From positions 59,994-123,993 of the forward strand of contig DJPX01000018.1 of the NCBI GenBank assembly GCA_002438635.1: a stretch of DNA of 64,000 bases. The letters are read 5' to 3'. Of the stretch, positions 1 to 9,242 are shown piece after piece. The notes beneath the pieces were generated by a model. That model saw only the letters and a list, made by a program, of their open reading frames with translations. It was not told the DNA's origin and made no database searches. The translations under genes and the position numbers were made by a program. The number at the start of each line of letters is the position of its first letter. The stretch's first letter is position 1. This stretch comes from Bacteroidales bacterium UBA6401. GTDB lineage: Bacteria; Bacteroidota; Bacteroidia; Bacteroidales; UBA932.

Positions 1-953
1 GCGCGCATAAAAGTGGCGTGTGGAATGGCTGGCATGCCCACTAAAACTTGGCCTCCCTTACGCACATTACCAATAACTCCTGCTTGTGCAGCCACAGTAG
101 TCTTATCTGCAATCTTCACATGCCCTATGATTCCTACCTGTCCTGCGATAATGCAATTCTTTCCGATAATTGCCGAACCGGCTATTCCAGATAGTGCGGC
201 CATAACGGTATTATCTCCTATCTGAACATTGTGGGCAATCTGGCACAGGTTATCTATCCTAACGCCATCTCCTATAATGGTAGACTCCATAGGGGCCTTG
301 TCAACTGTAGTATTAGATCCTATCTCGACATCATTACCTATAATAACATTACCTACATGCTCTATTTTCTTCCACGTGCCATCGCTTTGTGGTGCATTAC
401 CGAAGCCATCGTCTCCTATGACACACCCTGCATGCAAGATAGTCCTATCACCTATCACGGTTCCACTAAAAATAACTACACCAGGATAGATGATACACTT
501 AGAACCTATCTTAACGTTATCGCCAATGGTGACATTATTATAAATCTTAGTATAATCTCCTACAACTGTCTTCTTTCCTACAGTTACATAATCTCCTATC
601 CATACCCTTTTCCCTATCTTTGAACTAAGGGCAAGACGACATCTTCCTCTGTGACGCTTATAGGATTTATGCTGACGATTCACATAGTCGAGCAATTCAG
701 CTAACGCACTATAGGCATTATCCACCCTTACCATAGTAGGTTCCACACTGGATGATGGCACAAAATCTTTATTAACAAGCAATATGGATGCCTTACTTGT
801 ATATACATAATGCTCATATTTAGGATTAGCGTAAAAGCATAAATCCCCGGCTTTACCATGTTCTATCTTAGCAAACGATGTAGCCTCTGCCGATGGGTTT
901 CCATCTACAGTTCCATGCAAAACATCAGCAAGTTCCCTAGCAGTAAATTTCAT
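1..953 (-). CDS. lpxD: UDP-3-O-acylglucosamine N-acyltransferase LpxD (3' end outside window)
   Basis: LpxD adds the second, N-linked acyl chain to UDP-3-O-acyl-glucosamine in lipid A synthesis, in the cytoplasm. The visible 317 codons begin MKFTARELADVL at an ATG (951-953) and show the LpxD N-terminal domain (about residues 1-105) followed by many hexapeptide repeats of a left-handed beta-helix. The motif DNLCQIAHNV places the expected catalytic histidine at residue 241, where the E. coli enzyme has it at 239. The gene runs off the left edge, so about the last 20-30 residues are missing here. It starts 9 nt after the stop of the upstream FadL-like gene, so the two are probably cotranscribed. 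LpxA is the main alternative, but the N-terminal domain and spacing favour LpxD. Confidence 0.93.
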   Translation of the reverse strand, partial: MKFTARELADVLHGTVDGNPSAEATSFAKIEHGKAGDLCFYANPKYEHYVYTSKASILLVNKDFVPSSSVEPTMVRVDNAYSALAELLDYVNRQHKSYKRHRGRCRLALSSKIGKRVWIGDYVTVGKKTVVGDYTKIYNNVTIGDNVKIGSKCIIYPGVVIFSGTVIGDRTILHAGCVIGDDGFGNAPQSDGTWKKIEHVGNVIIGNDVEIGSNTTVDKAPMESTIIGDGVRIDNLCQIAHNVQIGDNTVMAALSGIAGSAIIGKNCIIAGQVGIIGHVKIADKTTVAAQAGVIGNVRKGGQVLVGMPAIPHATFMR

Positions 954-962
954 AAAAATAAA

Positions 963-2636
963 CTAAAACCTCCACCCGAGAGTAAGAACCGCATTCACAA
1001 GATTGCGTTCCGTACGGAAAAGAGGAGAATAATATGTAACACCTTCATCTTCGTAGTTATAGTATGGCTGGTACACACTTGATGGTAACTTAGTTAAGCG
1101 CAGAGCGAAATCCGCGAAAAAAGAACCAGTAGGATTATAACCGAACCCTACAGAATAACTGCGAGTTATATCATTAACGTACTTAGAATTGTCTGGAAGC
1201 ACTTTCCTTCCATGATAATAATCATCATCATAGTCTGAATAGTAAACCTCCTTTCCATCACTATAGTAATATTTTTCAGCAGAAGTCTTAAGGCTTGCAC
1301 CAGCTCTTATTGCAAAGTTCGATGTCAAATTGACTTCAGCGCCAACCCTAAGATTATAAGCAAATCCACTAAAGATAGAAGTAGCTGTATTCACGAAATC
1401 AAATGTACCATCATTATAGGAGTCTTCAAAACGAACATTTCTATAATCTTCTGCTGATAGATCTGCGCTCACCAATCCTATTCTTCCGAATGTGTATGCC
1501 ACAGAAAAATCATAGTGGCGTGGTGTTATCAAAGTATACTCATAACTACCCTCACGACTCGACCCAGAATAAGAAGCCCCATTAGCGTATGAAACTCTTC
1601 CGCTATGTATCCATGTTTCCTCTATATCCATGGCCGTCGGCGTCTGATACGCAGCCCCTATACGCAATCCTGCGAAAGGAAGCCATATAAAGCCCACTTT
1701 TCCGTACACTCCTGATCCAGAAGCAGAGTAATTATACTGATAAGTGGCGTTATCGAAATAGGTGTCAACCACACTACCATCGTTATAAGTAAATTTGATA
1801 GGAAAATCCTCTACGACCCTTGCTGACTCGGTGTAACGTTCCATGTTCTCATATCCAAAATATGGTACACCTATATTAAAACCCAGGTAAAATCCATTAG
1901 AAAAATCCAATGCCATATTGAACAATAAATCGTTTTTTGATCCTGAAAGAATCTGACGCGAACGCTGAATCAGATCACCCGGAACATAACGTCTATTATC
2001 ATCTGTCAACACCTCAGTACATCCTACATAATTGCCATCTGTGCCATAAGCATTTATCAATCCGACATTATACCCCATAGCCACATCCCATAACGACGAA
2101 TAATCAGGGTTATCATAAAACGAATTGCTCTCAAAAGATGAATTCGATATACCCTGCGCGGCACGTGCCATTTCTGCAAATTTTGAAGAAACTCCGTTAA
2201 TTCCACGCCCCGAATGCTCATAATTATAGTCGTAAGTAGTATTAATCACAAAGCCAAAGGTAACTGCAGCTCCTAGCAATCCAGATTCTATACGAGATGT
2301 GGCACCTATATTAGGCAATTTAAACATCGACCGATTCGAATTCACTCCCCCTTGATAAGAAGCATTAGGATCTAAAGCATATGAAGTTCTTGTCCTAGAA
2401 GAGCTTATAGATGGAGAAATCACAAATTGTGAATAAGAAGCCACCGCAGAACCTGCAGGGTTCACGCCTATAGTTCCTATATCTGAACCCAAAGCACCTA
2501 CTGCTCCACCCAAGCCTACTACTCTTGCTGTACCCAGATAATCAGTAGCACTAAATGTATATGCATCATACATAGATTGAGCATTCAAGCCCACAACCGA
2601 CATTAGCGATAACGCTACCAAAATATATCTTTTCAT
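963..2636 (-). CDS. FadL/OmpP1-type outer membrane beta-barrel protein
   Basis: The protein has 557 residues. It starts with a signal peptide ending near residue 20 (LNAQ/SMYDAY) and continues with a segment typical of Bacteroidota OmpP1/FadL/TodX proteins: a TARVVGLGGAVGALGSD stretch followed by NPAG. The rest alternates aromatic and polar residues as in a transmembrane barrel and ends in the aromatic residue F. Such proteins are often annotated as hemin receptor or hydrophobic-compound transporter, but that function is not shown by this sequence. It lies between an aromatic-rich lipoprotein gene and lpxD on the same strand with short gaps. I am confident of the barrel class, not of the substrate. 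Confidence 0.75.
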   Translation of the reverse strand: MKRYILVALSLMSVVGLNAQSMYDAYTFSATDYLGTARVVGLGGAVGALGSDIGTIGVNPAGSAVASYSQFVISPSISSSRTRTSYALDPNASYQGGVNSNRSMFKLPNIGATSRIESGLLGAAVTFGFVINTTYDYNYEHSGRGINGVSSKFAEMARAAQGISNSSFESNSFYDNPDYSSLWDVAMGYNVGLINAYGTDGNYVGCTEVLTDDNRRYVPGDLIQRSRQILSGSKNDLLFNMALDFSNGFYLGFNIGVPYFGYENMERYTESARVVEDFPIKFTYNDGSVVDTYFDNATYQYNYSASGSGVYGKVGFIWLPFAGLRIGAAYQTPTAMDIEETWIHSGRVSYANGASYSGSSREGSYEYTLITPRHYDFSVAYTFGRIGLVSADLSAEDYRNVRFEDSYNDGTFDFVNTATSIFSGFAYNLRVGAEVNLTSNFAIRAGASLKTSAEKYYYSDGKEVYYSDYDDDYYHGRKVLPDNSKYVNDITRSYSVGFGYNPTGSFFADFALRLTKLPSSVYQPYYNYEDEGVTYYSPLFRTERNLVNAVLTLGWRF

Positions 2637-2668
2637 TTTATTCTAAATTTTAATGTTCAACACTTATA

Positions 2669-3478
2669 CTACCTGCGTCCTCTAGAAACTCCGCCACCAC
2701 TATGTGACGATCCGCCACCGGATGGACTCCTAAAAGAACCGCCTGAATTACTTCCTGATCCTCTAAACGAGCTACCAGAACCACTATCCCTTCTATATGT
2801 AGAAGAGCCACTGCCACGCGATGGTGTATTGCCTCTTGAAGGAACACCATCGAAGTATGAAGGGCTTCTTCTACCCGATGTGTTAGATGGTGACCTCCTA
2901 TAAGTAGAACCTCCGATCGTAGAAGATGCAGAAGAAGGACGCCGCGTTGCAGACGAAGGATTAATTCTTGGAGAAAAACGAGGATTTCTCATCGAAACTC
3001 CAGCATGGGGAGTATATGTCGATGGACGACGTGAAGGCCTATCCCAGCCATGATGAGGCGGGATATTATAACGATAGAACCACGGGGCATATCCCCAATA
3101 ATATGGAGATCCCCAATACCAGTCATCCCAAAACCAACCGCTATACCAGCCCCAATTATTATACCAATACCAATTGTCCCAATACCATGGATTATATCCC
3201 CAACGCCAATATGGTCCGAATGTCCCCCACACAGGGACTAACACTATACTACTGGAAGTAGTCGCCTTACTCCAGCCATATTCGTCGTAATCAACGCCTA
3301 TCTTATCGTCAAATTGGACACCGGCAGCATTAGGCACTACATCAACATTTTCACTTGGAGTATCATTCGTATAATATATGCCATCGCGATATCGGTATCC
3401 TTCAGCATAGTGACTGGCAGTACCGCAAGACACTGCCACGATAGACAGAAAGAGCAAAAAAATAAAACTACGTTTCAT
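2669..3478 (-). CDS. Aromatic-rich, Gly/Ser/Arg-tailed lipoprotein
   Basis: I place the start at ATG 3476-3478, preceded by an AGGAG sequence, because it gives a clean lipoprotein signal (MKRSFIFLLFLSIVAVSC, Cys18). A longer reading with 30 more residues would bury the signal. The 269-residue product has a central segment very rich in Trp and Tyr (about residues 75-140), then a Pro/Ser/Arg region and a C-terminal Gly-Ser-rich tail ending SRGRR. I do not recognise a named family; such proteins occur in Bacteroidota envelopes. It lies 32 nt upstream of the FadL-like gene on the same strand and may head an operon with lpxD. Function is unknown. Confidence 0.7.
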   Translation of the reverse strand: MKRSFIFLLFLSIVAVSCGTASHYAEGYRYRDGIYYTNDTPSENVDVVPNAAGVQFDDKIGVDYDEYGWSKATTSSSIVLVPVWGTFGPYWRWGYNPWYWDNWYWYNNWGWYSGWFWDDWYWGSPYYWGYAPWFYRYNIPPHHGWDRPSRRPSTYTPHAGVSMRNPRFSPRINPSSATRRPSSASSTIGGSTYRRSPSNTSGRRSPSYFDGVPSRGNTPSRGSGSSTYRRDSGSGSSFRGSGSNSGGSFRSPSGGGSSHSGGGVSRGRR

Positions 3479-3503
3479 AGTGAATCTCCTAAATAAAAAT
3501 TTG

Positions 3504-3511
3504 TATCTTTG
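3504..3511 (+). promoter_or_regulatory. Bacteroidota -7 box for proS
   Basis: TATCTTTG followed by CA matches the Bacteroidota -7 consensus TAnnTTTG. It lies 118 nt before the proS ATG and would give a leader of about 110 nt. I do not see a good -33 TTTG at the usual 19-21 nt spacing. Confidence 0.5.
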
Positions 3512-3628
3512 CACGCAATAATCGTACCTCCTATAAAATAGGGACTTCAAGTCTACAAATTTAGACAATTTATCAAATTAGGTTACGCTAGGAACAAAAT
3601 TAACATACCGAAAATACGATATAAAAAT

Positions 3629-5107
3629 ATGGCAAAAGAAATCACACCGAGAAGCGAGAATTACTCACAATGGTATAATGACCTAGTAGTCAAAGCCGAT
3701 TTGGCAGAGCAGTCTGCCGTTAGGGGATGCATGGTCATCAAGCCTTATGGCTACGCAATATGGGAAAAGATGCAATCTATCTTGGATGCTGAATTCAAGA
3801 AAACAGGAGTTCAAAATGCTTACTTCCCACTATTTATCCCGAAATCTTTTTTCAGTCGCGAAGCCGAGCATGTAGCCGGATTCGCAAAAGAATGTGCTGT
3901 GGTAACGCACCATAGACTTATGAATGACCCTGATGGAAAAGGAGTTATCGTTGACCCTGATGCAAAACTTGAAGAAGAACTCATAGTGCGTCCTACTTCT
4001 GAAACCATAATCTGGAGTGTCTATAAAAATTGGATTAAATCATGGAGGGACCTCCCTATTATTTGCAATCAGTGGTGTAATGTAGTAAGGTGGGAAATGC
4101 GCACAAGACCATTCCTTCGTACCGCCGAATTTTTGTGGCAAGAAGGACATACTGCCCACGCAACCGCCGAAGATGCCCAGGCCAAGGCAGTACAAATGGT
4201 TCACATATATGCCGATTTCGCCAGAAAAGTAATGGCACTTCCTGTTATTATCGGTCACAAAAGCCCGAACGAAAGATTCGCAGGAGCATTGGACACATTA
4301 ACCATAGAAGCCATGATGCAGGATGGTAAAGCCCTGCAAGCGGGTACATCTCACTTTCTAGGCCAAAATTTCGCAAAATCATTTGACGTAAAATACACTG
4401 ATAAAGAAGGAAAAGAACAGTATGTTTGGGCTACATCTTGGGGTGTGAGCACTAGGCTAATGGGAGCATTGATTATGGCCCATAGTGATGACAACGGACT
4501 GGTGCTGCCACCGGCATTGGCCCCTATACAGGTAGTAATGGTCCCTATATATAAAACGGACGAAGAGAGGAACTCCATCCTCAGCAAATTCAATGAAATG
4601 AAAATGCGTCTTGAGGAGTTGGGAGTCAGTGTCAAGATAGATGATAGAGACACACTTAGGCCAGGATTCAAATTCGCAGAATGGGAACTGAAGGGAGTCC
4701 CGGTAAGAGTTGCAATGGGAGCAAGAGATCTTGCAGGAGGGACGGTGGAATTGGCCCGAAGAGACACCCTCGAAAAGAGTACACACGATGCTGAAGGAAT
4801 CGAAAAGTATATCAAATCACTACTTGATGAAATTCAGATAAACATTTATAACAAGGCACTTGCGATGCGCGATGCTAATGTACGTAAATGTGATGACTGG
4901 GAAGAATTCAAAACAGAAATAAAAAAAGGCGGATTCTTGCTTTGCCACTGGGATGGAACAGCCGAAACCGAGCAAAAGATTAAAGACGAGACAAAAGCAA
5001 CCATACGATGCATACCTGTGGACAGTTTCGTTAGCGAAGAGCAAGGAAAAGATATATATTCCGGAAAGCCTTCAAAGGGTAGAGTTGTATTTGCTATAGC
5101 ATATTAA
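3629..5107 (+). CDS. proS: Prolyl-tRNA synthetase, short archaeal/eukaryotic-type
   Basis: This class II synthetase charges tRNA-Pro. It has 492 residues, the short form without the editing insertion found in E. coli ProS, which is usual in Bacteroidota. Visible features are class II motif 2 (RWEMRTRPFLRTAEFLWQEG, about residues 154-173), motif 3 (HSDDNGLVLPPALAPIQVV, about 288-306), an anticodon-binding domain in the C-terminal third, and a terminal Tyr as in the archaeal-type enzymes. The ATG follows an AT-rich leader. Five nt after its stop begins the DUF3078 gene, so proS, that gene and tilS probably form one transcript. Confidence 0.96.
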   Translation: MAKEITPRSENYSQWYNDLVVKADLAEQSAVRGCMVIKPYGYAIWEKMQSILDAEFKKTGVQNAYFPLFIPKSFFSREAEHVAGFAKECAVVTHHRLMNDPDGKGVIVDPDAKLEEELIVRPTSETIIWSVYKNWIKSWRDLPIICNQWCNVVRWEMRTRPFLRTAEFLWQEGHTAHATAEDAQAKAVQMVHIYADFARKVMALPVIIGHKSPNERFAGALDTLTIEAMMQDGKALQAGTSHFLGQNFAKSFDVKYTDKEGKEQYVWATSWGVSTRLMGALIMAHSDDNGLVLPPALAPIQVVMVPIYKTDEERNSILSKFNEMKMRLEELGVSVKIDDRDTLRPGFKFAEWELKGVPVRVAMGARDLAGGTVELARRDTLEKSTHDAEGIEKYIKSLLDEIQINIYNKALAMRDANVRKCDDWEEFKTEIKKGGFLLCHWDGTAETEQKIKDETKATIRCIPVDSFVSEEQGKDIYSGKPSKGRVVFAIAY

Positions 5108-5112
5108 ACAAG

Positions 5113-6129
5113 ATGAAAAGATTAATTTTAATATTAACGGGCTGCATTCTATTGTCTTTCAATGCATTTGCACAGGATGACGCTGTACAGAAGGCGGCAG
5201 TTGATGCTGCAACTGAAATATCGCAGGCACCGATTGAGAGTGGAAAAACTCCTAAGCCTAACTACTGGACATCTTCTGTTCAGCTCAATTTAGGTTACAA
5301 TATGACTAATCTAAGTAACTGGGCTGCTGGTGGTTATAATACAACTACCCTTACTACTAATTTGGATGCCAAGGCTGACTATAAAAAAGAATTAATGAGC
5401 TGGAGTAACCGGCTGCAACTAGACTATGGATTTCTTTATTCTAACGAGAAAGAGAATATCCTTCAAAAGAGTAACGACCGCATCTACTTCGAAAGCAAAT
5501 GGGCCTATCAAACAGCTAGTGGTTCACCTTTTAACTATACTGCTTCCTTTAACTTCCGCAGCCAATTCACTGACACTCCGGATGGATACGAAAAAGGCGA
5601 GGATGGTAAGTGGATAGAAAAAAACATTAAATCGGGATTTTTGTCACCGGCCTATACTGACATAGCATTCGGTATTCAATGGGCACCTACTCCGTGGTTT
5701 AATGTCAATATGGCGCCCATAACCGGAGGCTTTACCATCTGTACTAACGAGGACTTGCGTAAAGCCTATGGTATGAAACTAAAAGATGATACTATCGAGA
5801 CTCCCGAAGGGAAAGATTATAAGATGGCGCTATTTCAATTCGGTGCTCAATTGAAGGCTAATTTTAAAATTTCGATTAACGAAAATTTTTCATACGAGAC
5901 CCAAGGTGTAATCTTTACTGACTATCTTAATGAACCTTATTTTCGTATAAACTGGGATAACGCTATCAATTGGCAATTAAGTAAATATATGACATTGGCA
6001 TTTAAGACATGGCTTATTTCCGATCCTAATGTCACCATTACAGAAGGAGATGTCACGAAAAAGCGTGGAGTTCAGTTCAAGGACTTCCTTTCCTTTAATT
6101 TCACCTACACCTTCGCAAAAAGACAATAA
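5113..6129 (+). CDS. DUF3078 family secreted/outer-membrane protein
   Basis: The 338-residue product has a signal peptide (MKRLILILTGCILLSFNAFAQ) and then a run of beta-strand-like segments with the family hallmarks: NLGYNMTNLSNWAAGGYNTT near residue 65, NRLQLDYGFLYS near 107, and YFESKWAYQ. It ends in FTYTFAKRQ like an outer-membrane barrel. DUF3078 proteins are common in Bacteroidales and have no established function. It starts 5 nt after proS, and its TAA stop shares one base with the tilS ATG (TAATG), which suggests translational coupling. The family assignment is from memory of conserved segments. Confidence 0.78.
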   Translation: MKRLILILTGCILLSFNAFAQDDAVQKAAVDAATEISQAPIESGKTPKPNYWTSSVQLNLGYNMTNLSNWAAGGYNTTTLTTNLDAKADYKKELMSWSNRLQLDYGFLYSNEKENILQKSNDRIYFESKWAYQTASGSPFNYTASFNFRSQFTDTPDGYEKGEDGKWIEKNIKSGFLSPAYTDIAFGIQWAPTPWFNVNMAPITGGFTICTNEDLRKAYGMKLKDDTIETPEGKDYKMALFQFGAQLKANFKISINENFSYETQGVIFTDYLNEPYFRINWDNAINWQLSKYMTLAFKTWLISDPNVTITEGDVTKKRGVQFKDFLSFNFTYTFAKRQ

Positions 6130-7424
6130 TGAAACTACTTCTCGCAGTCAGTGCTGGAATCGACTCGATGTATATGGCAAAAAGGGCATTAGATGGTGTC
6201 CTTTTTCCATTTATGAACGAATATGCAATAGCCCACTGTAATTTTACCCTACGTGGCGAAGAAAGCGATGGAGATGAAGCCTTTGTGCGAAAATGGTGCG
6301 AGGATAATCGCATAAAGTCACACTTTATCCGTTTCGACACCATAAAATACGCTAAAAAAGAAAAGATTAGCATTGAAATGGCCGCGCGTGAACTTAGATA
6401 TGGCTGGTTCGCAGATTTATGCCTCAAGTATGGGTACGATGCCGTAGCTGTGGCTCACAATGCAGATGATAATGTCGAGACACTCCTTTTAAATCTGTTA
6501 CGTGGATGCGGTAGTCGTGGGATGAAGGGTATGGCCACCGATTCAGGAGTCTTTCCTCATAGAGTGCTTAGACCTATTCTTCATACGAGCAGAAGCGAAA
6601 TAACTGATTATATGGTGTCTAAAGGGCTATCTTGGCGAGAAGATAGAACCAACACCGAGTCTCTCTATAAAAGAAATCTGTTAAGACACAAAGTCCTTCC
6701 TATATTCAAAGATATTAATCCTTCTTTTCAAAAGACCATCGCCTCAGATATGGCTCATATAACTCAGGTTGATGATATAGCTCAGGAGTATTACGTTACA
6801 CACAGAGAAAAATGTAGCAACATAAAGGAGTTGCTCTCTCTAAAGCACTGGAAATATATTCTTTATAGGGAATTGGAACTTTATCATTTCAGCGAAGGCT
6901 GCTATAATGACCTATGCAGGCTCCTACTAGAAGGAAAGACGCTAAGCGGAAAGACATTCTACAGCCCTACGCATAAGCTGGAACTGGGGTCTAATAGCAT
7001 AGACATTACACCCATATCTGGCATAGACATTAAGAATAACGAAATCATAAAGATCGATACTGAAGGCATTTATGATATATCTGGCCGAAGGTTTAAGATA
7101 AGCATAGAGCAAAAGCCCGACTCACTTTGCGCACCAAATGGTGTCATATACGCCAGCCTTGACAAACTATACTTTCCATTTTATATAAGGAATTGGGAGA
7201 ATGGCGATTGGATTACTCCCCTAGGACTGTCAGGAAAGAAAAAAAAGATTAGCGATGTGTTCGTGGATTTAAAGATTCCTTCCTTTTTGAAAGAATCCGA
7301 AGTAGTGCTTGTTAGAGAGCCACAAAAAAAAGAAACACTTTCACTGCTTTGTCGAAAAACCAGCGAAAGTGTCAAAGTAAAAAATAACGATTCTAAAGTA
7401 TTAGTAATTAGAGAACTCCTGTAG
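6129..7424 (+). CDS. tilS: tRNA(Ile)-lysidine synthase
   Basis: TilS attaches lysine to C34 of tRNA-Ile(CAU), changing its codon from AUG to AUA. The 431-residue protein has an N-terminal PP-loop ATPase domain and conserved segments ELRYGWF and AHNADDNVETLLLNLLRG (about residues 110-127), followed by the C-terminal TilS substrate-binding domains. The PP-loop itself reads SAGIDS (residues 8-13) instead of the usual SGGxDS, replacing the first loop glycine by alanine. The start codon overlaps the DUF3078 stop by one base. Despite the loop change all other landmarks are intact, so I expect a working enzyme. Confidence 0.92.
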   Translation: MKLLLAVSAGIDSMYMAKRALDGVLFPFMNEYAIAHCNFTLRGEESDGDEAFVRKWCEDNRIKSHFIRFDTIKYAKKEKISIEMAARELRYGWFADLCLKYGYDAVAVAHNADDNVETLLLNLLRGCGSRGMKGMATDSGVFPHRVLRPILHTSRSEITDYMVSKGLSWREDRTNTESLYKRNLLRHKVLPIFKDINPSFQKTIASDMAHITQVDDIAQEYYVTHREKCSNIKELLSLKHWKYILYRELELYHFSEGCYNDLCRLLLEGKTLSGKTFYSPTHKLELGSNSIDITPISGIDIKNNEIIKIDTEGIYDISGRRFKISIEQKPDSLCAPNGVIYASLDKLYFPFYIRNWENGDWITPLGLSGKKKKISDVFVDLKIPSFLKESEVVLVREPQKKETLSLLCRKTSESVKVKNNDSKVLVIRELL

Positions 7425-7426
7425 AA

Positions 7427-9184
7427 TTACTTAATAATGCTAGGAATGTATGGCATAGTGGCGAATACAATCTCACGATCACCCGACATCCACTTGTCAT
7501 ACCAGTTCTTATAATAAACTGACCAATTACCATAAACCGAGTAATCGTTCACTGTCCCATTAATGGCTTCCGTTAACATTTCCACGAAGCTCAATTCTTT
7601 AGGGTACTCAACTATGTTCCAATTAGCAACATCCGGGTCTCCCCCACACTTCGCTGCATAACTTAGAGCATCCGTTAAACCTCCGATTTCATCTACAAGG
7701 CCAATCTGCAAGGCATCATTTCCAGCCCACACGCGACCTTGAGCTATCTCATCAACTGCCGACACACTCATATCTCGCCCTTCTGCTACCAAAGAAACGA
7801 AACGAGTGTAGATACTCTCTATGCTACGCTGCATATAGGCCAATTCTTCCTTAGTAAATGGCCTGCTCATAGAAAACATATCTCCGTGTTTATTGGATGA
7901 AACGCTTTGTACTCCTATATGAAGAGTCTCTTTATAGAGCTTTGAAAAGTCCGGCACCATACCGAAAACACCTATTGAGCCCGTAAGTGTGGTTTCATCA
8001 GAGAAAATTCTTTCCGCACCATTAGAAATCCAATAACCACCCGATGCGGCGTAATCTCCGTATGATGCGATTAGCGGTTTTTCCCGTGCAAGCCTATCCA
8101 ATTCATGACGAATCTTTTCTGAAGCGACGACGCTGCCGCCAGGAGAATTAACACGAAGAACCACAGCCTTTATCATATCATCCTCCCTTACATCTTCTAT
8201 TATGGAAGCAAAACGATCTCCATCTACATTCTGCAGGTCGTAGCCATCGACAATGGAGCCATTGGCATAGATGACGGCGATGCGTTGTGAAGAACGGAAG
8301 TTATTGACTATATGCGCATCGGCATAAGCGGCAAACGGAATAAACTGCACATCATCAAAGTCTTCCACCTGTGACATTACGGCCAATTTATCTTCCAATT
8401 CCTTTCTATCCAAAAGTTCATCGACAAGACCATAAGACACAAAATCTGCCGGAAGACAAAGATCAAGATTATCAATAGCAGAATTAAGACTCTCAACATC
8501 AAGTCCGCGACTTGCTGCCATATCCTGGGCGAAAGAGCTCCACAAAGAATTTACCATCACCTGATTTTGGTAAAGATTCTCGGCACTGGCACTGGAGCGG
8601 ATATACATCTCTCCCGCTGATTTGTACTTACCATGACGGATCAGCTGAACATTTACTCCAAGTCGATCTAGAGCATCTCCTAAAAATAGCATTTGGGAAG
8701 AAAGCCCGGTGAAAGTAGGACTACCTCCTTGATATGCTCCCATATAGACTTTATCTGCCACACTTGCAAGATAATACGAACCAGTAGTAGGATTCTCCAT
8801 ATAGGCGATGACAGGCTTCCCGCTACTGCGAAATTCAGCGATAGCATTTCTAAATTCCTGAATAGCACCGGTGCCTATAAAAAGACCGTCTGTCTTCAAA
8901 TACATACACTTAACACCAGGATCCAAAGCAGCTGATGAGATAGCATTCACTGCCTTAAGAAGGCCAATTGTCGTGCGCACATCCGGCTGTGCGAAATTCA
9001 GACTCTGTGTACTCTGCTCGGATATTACAATCTTGGACATATCAACCTTTAGTATTCCACTGGAAGGAATAGCCGGAGTACTACTTGTTGATGAAGCCAA
9101 TCCCATCAATATAGCAAACCCGATTAGATTCACAATCAAGAGCGCACAAATGACTGCAAGTAATGTTCTTAAAAAATTTTTCAT
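7427..9184 (-). CDS. sppA: Signal peptide peptidase SppA, 67K type
   Basis: This inner-membrane S49 serine protease degrades cleaved signal peptides. The 585-residue protein has one N-terminal membrane segment (about residues 7-30) and two tandem S49 domains. The catalytic lysine lies in the N-terminal domain (HGKYKSAGEMYI, about residue 186) and the nucleophilic serine in the C-terminal domain (YAASGGYW, about residue 380), with the family segment GSIGVFGMVPDF following. It is convergent with tilS, the two stops being only a few bases apart. Its length is the long Gram-negative type rather than the single-domain form. Confidence 0.94.
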   Translation of the reverse strand: MKNFLRTLLAVICALLIVNLIGFAILMGLASSTSSTPAIPSSGILKVDMSKIVISEQSTQSLNFAQPDVRTTIGLLKAVNAISSAALDPGVKCMYLKTDGLFIGTGAIQEFRNAIAEFRSSGKPVIAYMENPTTGSYYLASVADKVYMGAYQGGSPTFTGLSSQMLFLGDALDRLGVNVQLIRHGKYKSAGEMYIRSSASAENLYQNQVMVNSLWSSFAQDMAASRGLDVESLNSAIDNLDLCLPADFVSYGLVDELLDRKELEDKLAVMSQVEDFDDVQFIPFAAYADAHIVNNFRSSQRIAVIYANGSIVDGYDLQNVDGDRFASIIEDVREDDMIKAVVLRVNSPGGSVVASEKIRHELDRLAREKPLIASYGDYAASGGYWISNGAERIFSDETTLTGSIGVFGMVPDFSKLYKETLHIGVQSVSSNKHGDMFSMSRPFTKEELAYMQRSIESIYTRFVSLVAEGRDMSVSAVDEIAQGRVWAGNDALQIGLVDEIGGLTDALSYAAKCGGDPDVANWNIVEYPKELSFVEMLTEAINGTVNDYSVYGNWSVYYKNWYDKWMSGDREIVFATMPYIPSIIK

Positions 9185-9215
9185 ACCTTGAATATGTTAT
9201 ATACGGCAAAAGTAG

Positions 9216-9223
9216 TAAATTTG
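9216..9223 (+). promoter_or_regulatory. Bacteroidota -7 box for hisS
   Basis: TAAATTTG followed by CA, 20 nt before the hisS ATG, matches TAnnTTTG. It would give a very short leader. The -33 element is not clear at normal spacing. Confidence 0.45.
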
Positions 9224-9242
9224 CACAATAAATTATACATAT

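Noticed and set aside
2968..3261. Long plus-strand frames opposite the aromatic-rich lipoprotein
   Set aside because: They mirror the Trp/Tyr/Gly-rich codons of the minus-strand gene, have no signal, promoter or motif, and overlap it completely.
4351..4815. 154-codon minus-strand frame inside proS
   Set aside because: Serine/leucine-rich shadow of proS without start context or family resemblance.
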